A program made the translations under genes and the position numbers. Shown piece after piece: positions 52,242-63,633 of a stretch of DNA of 64,000 nt; within the stretch, counting starts at the first letter, position 1; the number at the start of each line of letters is the position of its first letter. The stretch is from Cycas panzhihuaensis (taxonomy: Eukaryota; Cycadophyta), in NCBI GenBank assembly GCA_023213395.1, contig CM041465.1:189727741-189791740 (forward strand), read 5' to 3'. The notes under the pieces are model-generated. The model was given only the letters and a program-made list of their open reading frames with translations, searched no databases and was not told the origin of the DNA.

Positions 52242-52250
52242 TTATATAGG
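52242..52250 (-). promoter_or_regulatory. TATA box of the antisense unit
   Basis: The minus strand reads CCTATATAAGG, about 42 bases upstream of the ATG at 52201, in the correct place for a plant TATA box with a transcription start near 52215. It would drive transcription opposite to gag-pol. Confidence 0.6.
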
Positions 52251-52776
52251 TGGGGGCCCCAATGGGCACTTATTCCATTTCTAACCTCGCGATAGCCGTT
52301 GGGACCGTCTCGTTTTCCTGGTCGCCTTTGCCTTCTGGCCCTACCGCCCATTATACTCTATGGACACCCTTTTTGCCTTCTCTTGCAAAGGCATTTATGG
52401 CACCCCATTATTGCACTTTTCTCTAGTACCCTTCTGCATCATTTTGTGCGCTACTCCTGTGAATGCATGAGTTTATACTCATCTAGCTCATTTTTCCACT
52501 CTAGACCTATTTCCACAGCTCTTTTTTTCCCCTGGGGTCCCCAAAGGAAATGCTCCTTTGTCTGGGGGCATGTTTTGCTTCCCAAAGCAACCTTTGGTGC
52601 TCCAGGGCATCTTTTCTCTGTCTTCTCTCAGTCGATGACTAGATTGCTCGCTCTTATTTTTGGGTAACCTCATTGTTAGGTCCTCCTACCCTTCTCAGCC
52701 ACCTTTTTGCTCACCATTCGAGTCTTCCTTTTACTTTTATTACTATTTGTTTGCTACTAGAGCTTAGCGTCCCGAC
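52251..52776. other. Spacer between antisense promoter and aRNH
   Basis: T/C-rich on the + strand; no conserved frame. With the TATA box on one side and the aRNH ATG on the other, it may hold a divergent promoter or the 3' splice site of a spliced sense mRNA (pyrimidine-rich 52500-52760). Confidence 0.4.
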
Positions 52777-53199
52777 ATGTCCCTTTTCATTTTTACCAAT
52801 GGTAGAAGTCGTGGCAATCCTGGACCTTCCGCCGCTGCATGGATTCTTCGTAGCCCCTCCAGACATGACTACCTGTGTTCCAGAGTCTTCCTTCTCGAGG
52901 CAACCAATAACGAATCTGAGTATATGGCCATTATTGAGGCCCTTACCGATGCTCTATGTTTCCATCACGAGTCCATTGTGTTGCTTTGCGATTCTTAGGT
53001 TGTGGTGTCCCATCTCACCCAGGTCTACTAGGTGCGATGCCCTTACCTAAGAACCCTTGCATCTACTACCAGGTCTCTTCTGGCTCATTTCTCATCAATA
53101 TATATTTGGCATATCTCCAGGGACCTCAATGCTGAGGCCGATAGCCTCGTCTGCCTCATCCTTGAGCGTCACCTCCTTCTTCTTGACGACCACCTCTAA
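52777..53199 (+). pseudogene. Extra RNase H (aRNH) of element C
   Basis: About 140 codons encoding an archaeal/plant-type RNase H distinct from the gypsy RNase H in pol; it would degrade the RNA strand of the RNA-DNA hybrid during reverse transcription. Start MSLFIFTNGRSRGNPGP: the usual TDG first catalytic Asp is Asn here. Other acidic residues remain: Glu in ATNNESEYMAIIEAL, Asp in LLCDS, Asp in NAEADSL. Stops at 52996 (TAG) and at about 53029 (TAG) interrupt it; the final stop is TAA at 53197-53199. The ATG and its context are conserved in the copies at 2048, 15140, 26083 and 59156. A second RNase H is known from Tat-lineage elements. Confidence 0.88.
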
Positions 53200-53546
53200 G
53201 GCTCGTCTGGCCATCCCGTGCCTGAGTCTCTGGTTCCTTTTAGTTTGATGTGCTTGCTCTATTTGTTGGATGCCCTCCTACTACACGTTACACTTCAACA
53301 ATGGGGGCATCCCCTTTTACTTGCTTATTTCATTAGGAGGTCGATGCTTAGATGACGCGTAGGCAGCCCCTACGTTGTCCTTGTCTCCGTCGCCCTTGTC
53401 CACGCATTCTGCCACGACACTTGCCTATGCCCTTGGTTCATGTGCTACTCATTATTGCTTTTATATATATATGTGCATGTGCTACTCATATCTTTGATTG
53501 TCAGCATTCGCCATCACGTTACGCTTCCGAGCAGTGAGGCTCTGCT
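53200..53546 (+). other. aRNH to polypurine-tract spacer
   Basis: No coding similarity. It contains an 11-bp TA tract at 53462-53472, the counterpart of the 345-bp AT array at 15937-16282 in the palindrome right arm. Confidence 0.6.
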
Positions 53547-53559
53547 ACCAAGGGGGTAG
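53547..53559 (+). other. Polypurine tract of element C
   Basis: ACCAAGGGGGTAG directly before the 3' LTR. Confidence 0.9.
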
Positions 53560-56109
53560 TGTTTCCCAGCTACTAGGAATGGACTCGAGATGCATTAACG
53601 TAGGTATGTTTAGGTATACATTCTTACTTTTTCCTGCCCATGCTTGATTAAGATTATTTAGCATAGATTGCTTAACATACGCCTGCCTACATGCATTGCT
53701 TCTCTACCTGATCATATTGCATGTGCTTACGGCACATCATCAGTCTATGACAACTCACAACGGGGGCATTCCTCAGCGAATGCTACACCCCGTATGGCGC
53801 ACAGCCACCTGCTTTGTCTCCACAGCCTCCTGGGATGTTTCAATCAGTCCTATTTGCTCCCGTTACAACATGTTGCCTACGTTGCAGTCCCTCCTAAGCC
53901 TAATTTAATCCTTAGTTGGGACTCATTTCATTATTTTCGCTACTTGCCCATTACCTAGGCATTTTTCCAATTGCTCCAGCTTCTTTTTTAGTCTTAATTT
54001 TTACTTCAAAACCTTATGTTTCTGCCTTCTTTTCTCTTTTTTTATTTCCAGTCTGATACCATTGTAAACTTAGCGGTACCGCAGTCTTTACTGCGGTACC
54101 ACGAAGTTCACCACGATACGACTGTTTGAAATTTAAAAAAGAGAACCACGTGATAGTTTCTATTTTTTTTGTGGAACTGTCATGTGGCGTCGATCGATTC
54201 GCATCGCCCTGACACCCCCAATGTTCACCTGTAGTGAACAAAGGGATAAAGGGGATTTTGCTCCCCATTCTCAAGATATTTTTACCATTTTTCTAACTTT
54301 TCAACTAAAAACTCACAGAGAAAGACATAATCTACATGCACAGGAACCTGTTATAAAAGAGAAGGACTGCTACAAGCTAGATTTGCAGGGACCATTGCTG
54401 CCCCCTACAGCTCTCAACAACGGGTCTCATACCTCTTTGCAAGTGATTAAGGTTTTAAAGGAAACTTCTACCAAAAAGCTCCTCCAAAGGGCCAACTACC
54501 AAGGCTCTAAGTTTGCAAGGATATTTCCACATTTCACCCTTACAAAAACCTGTTATTATCAGCCCTCATACACTAGTTATTCCTGCTATTTCTTAACAGC
54601 AAGCTCATATTTGATTCTCCTCTAACAAGGTATTCTTTATTCCCACTTCCAATTTATTTTGTTCTTATTTCTTTTGTGTGTTGATGAATAAAATTCTAGT
54701 TTGTCTAGTTTTTATGTCATTGTACTAGATTGGTGCTATTCCCCATTTTCTTTTGAGGCCTCACTACTTTCTTTAAACCATCCCTCTCAACCCTTTCTTG
54801 GTTGGTTGTTACAAAGGGGCAACATAAAGAGGATTTAAGGGAGGTAGGCGGAGTTCCGTCCCCCTTTGCTGCCCTTCTCCCTAAGGGTTCCATCCGTTGT
54901 CCTCTTTCCCTTTGTCATTAGCGCTTTCTTAGGAAGTGGGTTAAGGGAGTTTAGGGAATCTAGTTGTGGTGTTAAAACCAGTGCTGGTAACTTGTTGCCA
55001 TGCCGATTCCAGAAGTTCCATTTGTCTGTGTTGGGCCCTACCCAAGTCCCAAATCTTTCTGTTACTCCCTTCTTTATTACTGCCTATTTCCCTACAACCT
55101 TATTGTCAACCTGTTTCTCCTTCCCGAGTCCCGTGGAGGTCCTTCGTGGGTGAGTTAGCCATTCCGAGGCTATACTCTTTTCCCTTTTGGTTGTCTTTAT
55201 AGTGTATGGTGGTGGGAGTCTTTATTGTATGTCGCCATTTTACTTTGTTACATATTGATGCTTAGTGTCGATTTAAGTTCCATTTGATTTTAGTATGTAT
55301 CTTTGGTATATTTTATGGCTCCTCTTCTGAGAGGAAGGTATTCTCCTAACTTGTTTACAGGATCTCGCGTTAGTGGAGTAGTACACGGAACGAACCCATT
55401 GCAGGTTAGTTCTACATATAGTGCATCCTTTATTGTTTCACACTTTCACTTCTTTTCCATTTTTTTGCTTTTGCATGTTTAAGGGGAGGTAAGTTAGCCC
55501 CTCTTCCATTTCTTATGGAAACTATCGTCAATCGGCATCACATGCATAATGAACGGAGTAGGAAGGAATAGGACTCAAAGGGATGAGCAACACTCCACTC
55601 GGGCACCGGATCTAGGTATTCTTCTTGTTCCTTGTATATCCCTTTTACATTGTTGTCTTTTATACATCTGCTTGTATAGTTAGGAATGTGTAAAAGATTA
55701 AAAAGGGGAAAAGAATGTGTACCTATTTTTACATTATTTCTTATATTAGTTAGTGTAGCATAACATAGTTAGATTGTTTACATTATATTTAAGTTACCCT
55801 CATTGTACCCCCCTTTTCACTTTCGCCTATACGTTAGTTTGCTTCCCTTCTATTTCGTTGCCTTCTCATTACCTTGAGAAGATGCAATGCGCCAGGCACT
55901 TTCTCCTCTTCCCGGCCATCTGAGGGGTAGGAAGGCCTTGCTTTACATGGCTACCTGGAAGCAACCAGGCACCTTGCAGTTCTGAATCCATGCTTTGGCA
56001 CACGGATGCCCTGCGAGGTGAAGTCCTTACTGCTTAGTTTAATCAGCATTACATATTTTTATACCCTTTTTGCTAGACGTAGGGATGCCACTCCGTAGCA
56101 AGCATTTCA
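53560..56109 (+). repeat. 3' LTR of element C
   Basis: 2550 bp, TGTTTCCC...GCATTTCA; collinear with 39515-42081. See that entry for promoter and polyadenylation candidates. Confidence 0.93.
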
Positions 56110-56114
56110 CTTAC
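56110..56114. other. Target-site duplication of element C, right
   Basis: CTTAC, identical to 39510-39514. Confidence 0.95.
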
Positions 56115-58106
56115 CATCCCCAAACAAGAAAAGCAATGTAAGGACAAGAACAAAAATAAAGCAAAAACAACACTAGAAACAAATAGAATGTTATCCTTTT
56201 GTGATTTGTTGCTCAATTTACAAAATGGCCTCTAACCTATAATATAAAATAAAGAAAATCCTCCAACAAGTATGATATATATGTATGTCTATATTCTTGA
56301 CAAATAATGTTAGTATGTCATGATATGAGTAAAAGGAGGAGAACCATAGTCCTATGAGTTTCTTGTCTAATGATCCTTTTTATATGTGAGTATATAACAA
56401 TCAGAACATGTGTTAAAGGGAAGAGGGTGGATATCACTTTGAAATGGATAACTCCTCTAAATGTTGCTAGGTCCCCACAAGCTATGAGTAGCTCACGTTG
56501 CTAATGTTTTTAAGCAAGTGCAAGATTGGTATGTATGTATGTAGGCCTCACAACAAAACCAAGGTCCTAAAACTAGCAGCAAAATATAAGGAAATGCACC
56601 TCAAAGCCCATGAGAGGGGATTACTCTAGTGAGAGATGGATTTAGGAGTTAGAACTCCAACCTATGGACTTCTCCACAGGCTCCTTTAACTTATTTTGGC
56701 ATCTTTATCCCTATAAGCTAGCAGATTTAGAGTGTGTGGGATGAGGAGAATGGTGTGAAGGAGGTATTGCCTCCTTGCACGAGGCAAATGTGGCCCAAAA
56801 TCAATACACAACTACTCTAGGCATAGATCTAGTATCTTAAGGCTAAAAATAGCAATGCATAAACCATAGAAGATGGAATTCTTGCAAAGAAAAATTGGAA
56901 AAAACTAGATTTATCTTACCTAAGTGGTAGCTCTAGGTAGGGAACAATATTGGAAGAGAGGAAGACTCTATTTTTCCAAGGAAAGTGGGAGATCCTTTTT
57001 CCTTTATTTACTTAGATGGGCCTCCTTACTTAGCTTGGCCTACTTTTCACTTTCCTCTTCTTGCTTGTGGAAGAAAACCTGTAGCTTTCTGTATATAGGA
57101 GAAGATGGAGGAGACTTGGAGAAGGGAAGAGAAGAGAAATTCATGTTTTTCCAAAAGAGAGAGTCAAGAATGATAAGATGAATCATGAATTGATTCCCCA
57201 AATGAATTTAAAATTGAATTATGTTCATTTGGGGTAGGCATCAGGGCTATTAGGGGTGGACCTAGGTGAGTCTTGAGGTGAGGTAGTGTGTCGTCTAACC
57301 GCAAAAGCTAAAACTAGCCATCTTTTACCATAATAAACCAAGTGATAGTCACACTATGAACTTATTCGCAACACCACTAATACATTAGTGGTACCACTAA
57401 CATATTATTGATGCATAACAATTAGAGAAGGGAAAATAGAAATGGATATGGGGTGGTAACAAAAACATAAAATCAACAATCAAAATTAATAGAATAGTGA
57501 AAAAAGGGGAAGGGGCCCTAACTGAGGCTTGGGACTCCTCCCTGGGGGGCTACACACCAACCTAAGCTCATCCTACATTACAACAATTCATAAAAACATG
57601 TATCAAAGTCACCTATTGGGGTTAGAACCTCACGATAATGGTAACAATCGAGGTGTTAGAGTGTGAAGGAAGGCCAGGGGTGGGCCTTGATGAGGTATAT
57701 GGGGGAATGTCGTAGTGAGCAAGTAATGGGGAGACACCTACATATTAAAACTCTTAATAAACCATCCTAGATAGATTAAAGGATAAGTGAGGTAAAGATA
57801 AGAAGGGGGAGATGCAATAAAGTAAGTTGAAGTGCACATAAGCTAGGCTACGAAGATCCATGAGTACTTGCAACTAGGAGAGAGATCACCTAGGAGTTAT
57901 GGTGCTATTAGACCAGAGTCCTAGTTGTTATAGGTGAAGTATCATACACAGGAAAGCTAATCATCTAAACCAAACAAGCACTCAAGTAATCATACAAACA
58001 TTACATATCACAAGCTATAAAATGTAATCAAATATAAGGGGCAAAATATATACCTAATTATACCTGTATAGTAATAATCCAATCTATTTTCGATAGTTGA
58101 GAAACA
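56110..58106 (-). repeat. 3' LTR of element B, second part
   Basis: Continuation of 38258-39514. It ends GAAACA (TGTTTC on the minus strand) directly before a polypurine tract. Homology to 1-220 (inverted) and to LTR A continues without gap across the C insertion. Short ORFs such as 56924-57181 are not conserved between copies. Confidence 0.8.
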
Positions 58107-58128
58107 CTACCCCCTTAGCAGTAGAACC
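58107..58128 (-). other. Polypurine tract of element B
   Basis: On the minus strand CTACTGCTAAGGGGGTAG precedes the LTR, close to CTGCTACCAAGGGGGTAG of C. Confidence 0.8.
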
Positions 58129-58744
58129 TTGTCGCTCTGAAGCATCAAATGATGTCGAATGTTGTCATCACAATCTCAATAATATATAAAGCTCCTATGT
58201 CGGTAACCAAGGTGAGTGTCAAGTGTCGTGATGGGTAATGTGGGAGGAAGACATATGTTTAGGTGAGGAAGAGGAGGCATGGCTCAATCAATCCTCAAGG
58301 TCAGATCCCTGGACCCAAGACATATATGAGATGATGGAAAGGTGACCTAGGGGTTATCCATGGTAACACCTAGGTGGGTTGCATAACTCTAGAGAGTAGA
58401 ATAGGATCATAATCACTGCAGAAGCACCAAAGTAGTAACAGAACAGAAGGGGGAAGGAGATAAAGGGATGCCCCATCACCTTCGCACACAAGATAATCAA
58501 AGGGTAAATGTAATCTAAAAAACAAGATAAACAGCATCTAGGAGAGTGTAAATATGATCAATGAGTATGTGAAAGTCGTATCATAGGTGATATGAGAGTA
58601 AGTAAAGAGATAAACCTGTGGTCACCATAGTTTAACCTCATTATTGGCCCATTTCAGAGAGATGAGATTAGTCAAAACAAGGAAATAATGATAATCCAAA
58701 GATTAGTGCAAGGAGCCAACTTGTTAGGTTGCTTGAGAAGGATC

Positions 58745-59156
58745 ATCTAAGAGAGGTAAATGATGCTTGAGGATGAGGCAAACAAGGATATCCACCTTGA
58801 CATTTTGATCACGAGGGATATGTCAAATGTCTTCCAAAGGAAAAGTGGACAAAAGTAACCTAATAGTCAAAGTGAGGGATCTTAATCAAGGGCAAAGGAC
58901 TTGGTAGACTTGAGTCAACTATAATACCATGATTTACGAGTCACAAAAGAGAATGATGGGGCCATGATAGAAGTGAAGTGCATTAGTGAGAGCCTCTATA
59001 ATGGCAGTGTAATCCACTTTATTGTCCATGGCCTCAAGTAAGTACATCTCAGAATGCATGAGATCATGGCCGAAAGGATTACAGATGATCTAGGTAGCTG
59101 TAGAGGGTCCTGAGTTACCATGAATACCACCATCGGTGTAGATTAGAAGAGCCATG
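58745..59156 (-). pseudogene. aRNH remnant of element B
   Basis: From the ATG at about 59154 the minus strand reads MALLIYTDGGIHGNSGP, then DYTAIIEALTNALHFYHGP, LFCDS, HIPRDQNVKVDILVCLIL. All four expected acidic positions can be made out (Asp in TDGG, the second site is Asp-Tyr where C has Glu-Tyr, Asp in CDS, Asp in KVDILV). Several in-frame stops, again mostly TAG where others have Gln or Trp. Confidence 0.8.
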
Positions 59157-60404
59157 CTGCAGGAGAGGAGATAGAACTCTCAAAAAGAAGGGATATAGGA
59201 GTGTGTAGAATAAATGGAAGGCAAAGGATAAGACCTAATCACTTATGAAAACTTAAAAGGTGACCATAGGTAGATAAGAGAGCCCTATTAGTAGGCTACT
59301 AAGCTAATGGAGGACTCACCTAATGGAAGGAGAAGAGTCATTAGAGAATTAAGCCAAATGCATGATCACAAAGCTGGCGCGAGAATAAGAAAGAGGCTAA
59401 GGCAAAGGTGGAACTCACGTTAGGAGCTTTGAGGAGTCAAAACAATTGCAAAAATGGAATTGGTATGCTAAAACGAGCTTATGGAGTATAAACACTCGTA
59501 GCATTTTAGGCAGCCAGAAAAGGGGAAGAAAAAGGGGGCTCTCATTAGAGTAAAAGGGCATCATAAATGTACAAAATGGCTAGGAAATGTCATATTTAGG
59601 AGTATAACTAAGCTTAGGCCCTAAAGGGAATAGAGATGAGCTAGAGGAGGCAGTCCTGGTGGCTCTCTTGTAGTGGAGAAAGGGTGTGGTGCCTCAAGAG
59701 GTACTGCAAAAATGGAAGGAGGATGAGGGGCAAAAAAGAATTCATTTTCATACCACCTCATATGATCTGAGAGCTCTACACCCTCAACACCTAATTATAC
59801 TACCCCATCATAAGCTTAGTTAAGGAGATCTAATTGTCAGATCATTGTATAGGGAGAGATGTTGAGTCCAGGAGTGAGAGATGGCACCTACTAGGGTAGA
59901 TCTAGTAAGTTGATCTAGACCATAGCCCTTTCAATTTTACCTTTTGTCATTAATATTTTATTTAATATTTTTATGCCTTTAGAAGGCAAATTAGATCTTT
60001 CGAGGCCCGTTTGGGGACCTAGAAAGGGCTGGACCAGGGCTCCCTAGAGCCCTGGACCTAGTGGACTAATTATAGTCCATTAGAATTTCTTTTTTTTTCC
60101 TTTTAATTTTTAGTAGTGGAGGCCGTGGGACCATAAATTTCTTTATGGTACCACAAATTTATTTGCAATACCATGGACTTCCTTGCAAGATGGAGGAGGG
60201 ACCTAAAGCCCACTAAGATATTTGCAATATCATGAATATATTAGTAGTGCCAGGGTTGATAGGTAGAAGAAAGTAAATAATGGGATTAATATTAATTTCT
60301 AAGTGGTTTTCTCTCATTTTGAGTGATCTAAGAGGGGTTCTAAATGGCAAAGAGGAGACTGGCTAATAAGTGATATCTTTTGTTATTTTTGTAGCTCATT
60401 ATCG

Positions 60405-62036
60405 CGATTGATAATTGTAAAAATATGGGAAGGGTGATAATAGGATTTATAAACTTGTTAGAGAGGTGGAAGTAGACCACCCCATGATGGTGTAGGCTCT
60501 AAAAGATCATCCACACACCCTAGTATGCCTTGGATCAGGCTCTTTTGGTAGACATAGTTTCACATTCAGATCACAATCACCATATATTATATCTCCCTCA
60601 GGTAGGAGATGTCACCATTACTCCTACTAATATGAGGAGGATATTGGATGTACTAGATAGGGGTGCACTAGCAGCATTGGGGACCCTTCCTAGTACAGAT
60701 TCTACCCATTGAGAGGCAACTAGATTTTTCACTGATTGGGCTTATTGGGACAGGAGGGGGATACCCTTAAGGACAATCATCATGTCCAAGATTCCTCACA
60801 TAAGGAAGATGATCATCTTTGTCATTCTATTCTAGATCTCCCAAAAATAGAACTATAGGGATACCCCTAGAGGATGGATGGTGATGGTCTAGAGATGTCA
60901 GCAGGGAGAGACATTTGATTGGGCCGCTTTGATAGTGGCCAATCTCACTACCTAGCTTGATTATATCAAGAGAATCAAATTGTCATTTTGCTCCCTCCTG
61001 TAGTGCTAGTTTTTTTACCACTTCCATAGAGTAGATCAGGTAGTAGGTCCCCAACCTATATTAGCTAGTGCCCTAATAGTGCACAGGTGGCAGAATTGAT
61101 TCAGGAGCGCAAGGAAGCCAACACATGTCAGAAAATCAATGGTGATGACCTCTCTAGATCTCCTTACCATGGGATACTACATTAGTGACCTATACTATAC
61201 TGTCCATTGGGGGAGTGATGACGAGGGAGGAGAGGTAGCTAACCCTCTTGGGGAGGAGCTAGGAGGCAAGCAGGGGGGTGAGGGAGCTACTGGTAATGAC
61301 CTAGAGGTAGTGGAAATGATAGTCATAGAAGCAGAGGTAACTTTAGCTATGGGTAGAGAAGAGGTCCTTGGAGCAAAGGAGGGAGAGGAAGGTGATGCAC
61401 CAGGTGCTCCAAGAGAGGAGGAGGAGTTAGGCAAAGAGGAGATAGAGGTTGTATCTATAGGTGTGGTAGCTAAGAAGGTGCCAGACATCCCAGGAGGTAA
61501 AACTTCCCCTTCTCTTCTAGATTTACATTTTGATTTAAATATTCTATACTTACATAGTTCACTTGATTTATTTCAGTTTTGATTTATAGTCAAATATGCT
61601 CCTATTGATACCCTAGTATGTATGGATGGCAGGTAGAGATGACATGGGAGAGCTGATTAGGTGGGTGGTCACCAAACTCTTCTTACAAATCTACAAAGAG
61701 GGATAACCTCCTATCATAACAAGAGAGGAGCCTAGGGTGGTAGGGAGGCACACAATAACTTTCACTCCACTCGTGAGGGTGCAAGACACATGGGTTGTAG
61801 AAGCCTAAGAGCTATAAGGCAAGGGAGATTAGTTATGCATTGAGAGACACTAGTTGTGGGTATAGTGCAGGCCTTAGAGGCTCAAGGAGGAGGAGATAGA
61901 GATGTAGTAGATGATGTGAGGGTTGTGGTAGTAGAGGAGAGGCTCTGAGGGATGGAGAAGGAGAGGGACAAACTCTAGGAGAGGTATGATTGACTGGTCA
62001 ACTAGATAGTTGCTTGGTCCTTACACAGCAGGACTC
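60405..62036 (+). pseudogene. PMD-like antisense gene remnant (element B)
   Basis: Of the decayed copies this is the best preserved. A T-rich tract ending TTATTTTTGTAG (60382-60393) looks like a 3' splice site, followed by LIIAIDNCKNMGRVIIGF. The PMD core lies in an open stretch 60530-60712: ILYLPQVGDVTITPTNMRR. A second open stretch 61139-61582 starts MVMTSLDLLTMGYYISDLYY, aligned to MMSLDLLTLIDYTVEPYR of C, and is strongly acidic (Glu/Gly-rich). A possible intron runs from GGAG|GTAAAA (61496) to ATGGCAG (about 61633). The coiled-coil-like tail (TFTPLVRVQDTWVVE, about 61760) is cut by element D at 62037. Confidence 0.75.
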
Positions 62037-62283
62037 TGTTATGAACCTCCTTAAGCAAAAAGCTTTAATTAATTAATTAAATATTAGGTGCTATTGAACA
62101 GGTACAACCTTCCATGAAAGGGGCTTAATGTGCATATAAAATTGGGCACAAATTGTATGGACATCATCATTTTTTATCTTATCAATCAATCTTTGGTCTA
62201 TTGACTATAACTTGCTCCAGCATTCTGGTGTGCTCTCTTGCTCAATTCAGTTTGTCTTCAAGTTACGAACTGGGTTTGTAACA
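62037..62283 (+). repeat. 5' LTR of element D
   Basis: 247 bp from TGTTATGAACC to TTTGTAACA (TG...CA), with a TATA-like GCATATAAAA near 62133. No second copy is in the window, so the start is inferred. Confidence 0.6.
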
Positions 62284-62285
62284 AG

Positions 62286-62303
62286 TGGTATCAAAGCACC
62301 GTT
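62286..62303 (+). other. Primer-binding site of element D (tRNA-iMet)
   Basis: TGGTATCAAAGCACCG two bases after the LTR; initiator-Met type. Confidence 0.8.
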
Positions 62304-62689
62304 CCTACTCTGTGGGTTTCCAATTAGTGAACTAGTGAAATAGTAGCCATTGTGACAAAAGAGAGGGCTATCCAGCCATTATCCATATAAGTCCACTTAC
62401 AGTTTGCTATCTTTTCATTGGAGTGCTCTGTTAAGTTGATTTTCCATTCAAATCTATATAAATTTCTATCTATTTAATCTTAGATTGGTCTTGTCGCTGG
62501 TTATAACCGCTAAAAATCTCATTTTTGTCACTATCTTTCCACCGTTTTGCCACTAATCTAAAATTTCTCGTTGCTGAATTTCTTGTTGCTACATTTATCG
62601 TTGTCATTTTCGTGTCTCCGCTTCATTATCATGCTGATTTGCTTGTGTAACTGCTCCATTTTCGCATCTTTCATTACTGCGTTCCCGCC

Positions 62690-62995
62690 TTAAGGCGTCT
62701 TATGCCCTATTTTCTGCGTCTTCCGTACCTGTGTTTCCCATTCGCTGCGTCTTCCATACCTGCATCTTCCATACCTGCGCTTCATTTTCGCATCTATGTT
62801 CCCGTGTTCCTGCGTCTACGTCTTTGCCTATCTGCATCCCTGCGTCCTGCATCCTGCATACACTATTTTTGTCTCTGTTTCCCTGTATCTGCCTATGTCC
62901 CTGTCTCTGCGTTGTGTCCTTTGCATCCTTATATCTGCGTTATCTTTTCATATCCACGTTACATTTTTATATCCGCGTTATCTATATATTTTCAG
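62690..62995 (+). repeat. Imperfect CTGCGTCTTCC-type tandem repeats in the leader of D
   Basis: Units such as CTGCGTCTTCCGTACC, CTGCGTCTTCCATACC, CTGCATCTTCCATACC recur at about 15-30 bp, then grade into TATCCGCGTTA/TATCCACGTTA units. The ORFs here (62702-63047) are by-products of these repeats in three frames. Confidence 0.7.
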
Positions 62996-63039
62996 TGCAT
63001 TACATTTTCATATTAATCGTATTACACATTCTTATATAA

Positions 63040-63230
63040 ATCATTAATCGCTTTATAATAGCGTGTACTTCATAGTAATCATAGTTCTTATTCTTTATAT
63101 TAATCATTAATCTCTTTATCATAGTGTTTTATAGTTAATCATAAAAGGTATATTTCATAAATCATATTTCATATTTTTATATTTTATATATATTAATCAT
63201 TAATCATTTTTTATCATAGTGTTTTAGTAG
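63040..63230 (+). repeat. AT-rich repeats with TTAATCATTAATC units
   Basis: Three copies of an (A)TTAATCATTAATC...TTTATCATAGTGT block start near 63042, 63100 and 63191, spaced 60-90 bp. The following 63230-63610 is plain AT-rich leader without visible features. Confidence 0.6.
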
Positions 63231-63633
63231 TCTTATTTTAATCATAATATTATTAATATTATATATTTTATATAATATAAATTAGATAATTGTTTAATAC
63301 CATTGTATTATACGTTGATGTCATTTATAATAATTTAAATTATATCTTTTCTCAAGATTTTTGTCATCCCAAATCATTACAATATTCGACAATATTTCAA
63401 TTATACAAATTCGTCTAAGTCATCCCACTTCATTCAATTGGTATCTCTCAAATATTAATTAATTGACTAATTCTATCTTCTATATACGAGTGCGACCAAC
63501 TTGAGATACTTCAAGGGGTGTCAAGCGTAGAACGAAATATTATATTGAGATATTAAAGTGTTAGTTAAGTTTTTACATCAATAAAACAAGAAGGTTAATA
63601 GGAGAAGCATACACTTGCAGTAGCACTCTAAAC

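Larger units (their letters stand above)
39515..56109 (+). mobile_element. Complete Tat-lineage Ty3/gypsy element C (16.6 kb)
   Basis: Flanked by a perfect 5-bp duplication (CTTAC). In order: LTR 39515-42081, primer site 42083-42100, gag, protease, RT, RNase H, integrase (pol stop at 48909-48911), hairpin 48957-49013, antisense PMD unit (52250 to about 49570, minus), aRNH 52777-53199, polypurine tract 53547-53559, LTR 53560-56109. An extra RNase H downstream of integrase, no chromodomain and antisense extra ORFs are known features of the Tat lineage (Ogre/Grande-like). It cannot move itself now: many stops and catalytic changes. The first ~370 bp of the two LTRs differ at about 29 sites (hand count), all but one transitions. 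Confidence 0.93.
58107..62036 (-). mobile_element. Interior of Tat element B (3' part)
   Basis: Carries aRNH (59156-58745, minus) and the antisense PMD unit (+). Its pol, gag and 5' LTR would lie beyond 64000, past element D, which interrupts it at 62037. The stretch 59157-60400 aligns with the spacer and first antisense segment of the other copies; I see no independent gene in it. Confidence 0.8.

Noticed and set aside
62702-63047. Three overlapping ORFs rich in Cys, Phe, Ser and Leu
   Set aside because: All three frames are open because of the short C/T-rich repeats; no ORF is favoured.
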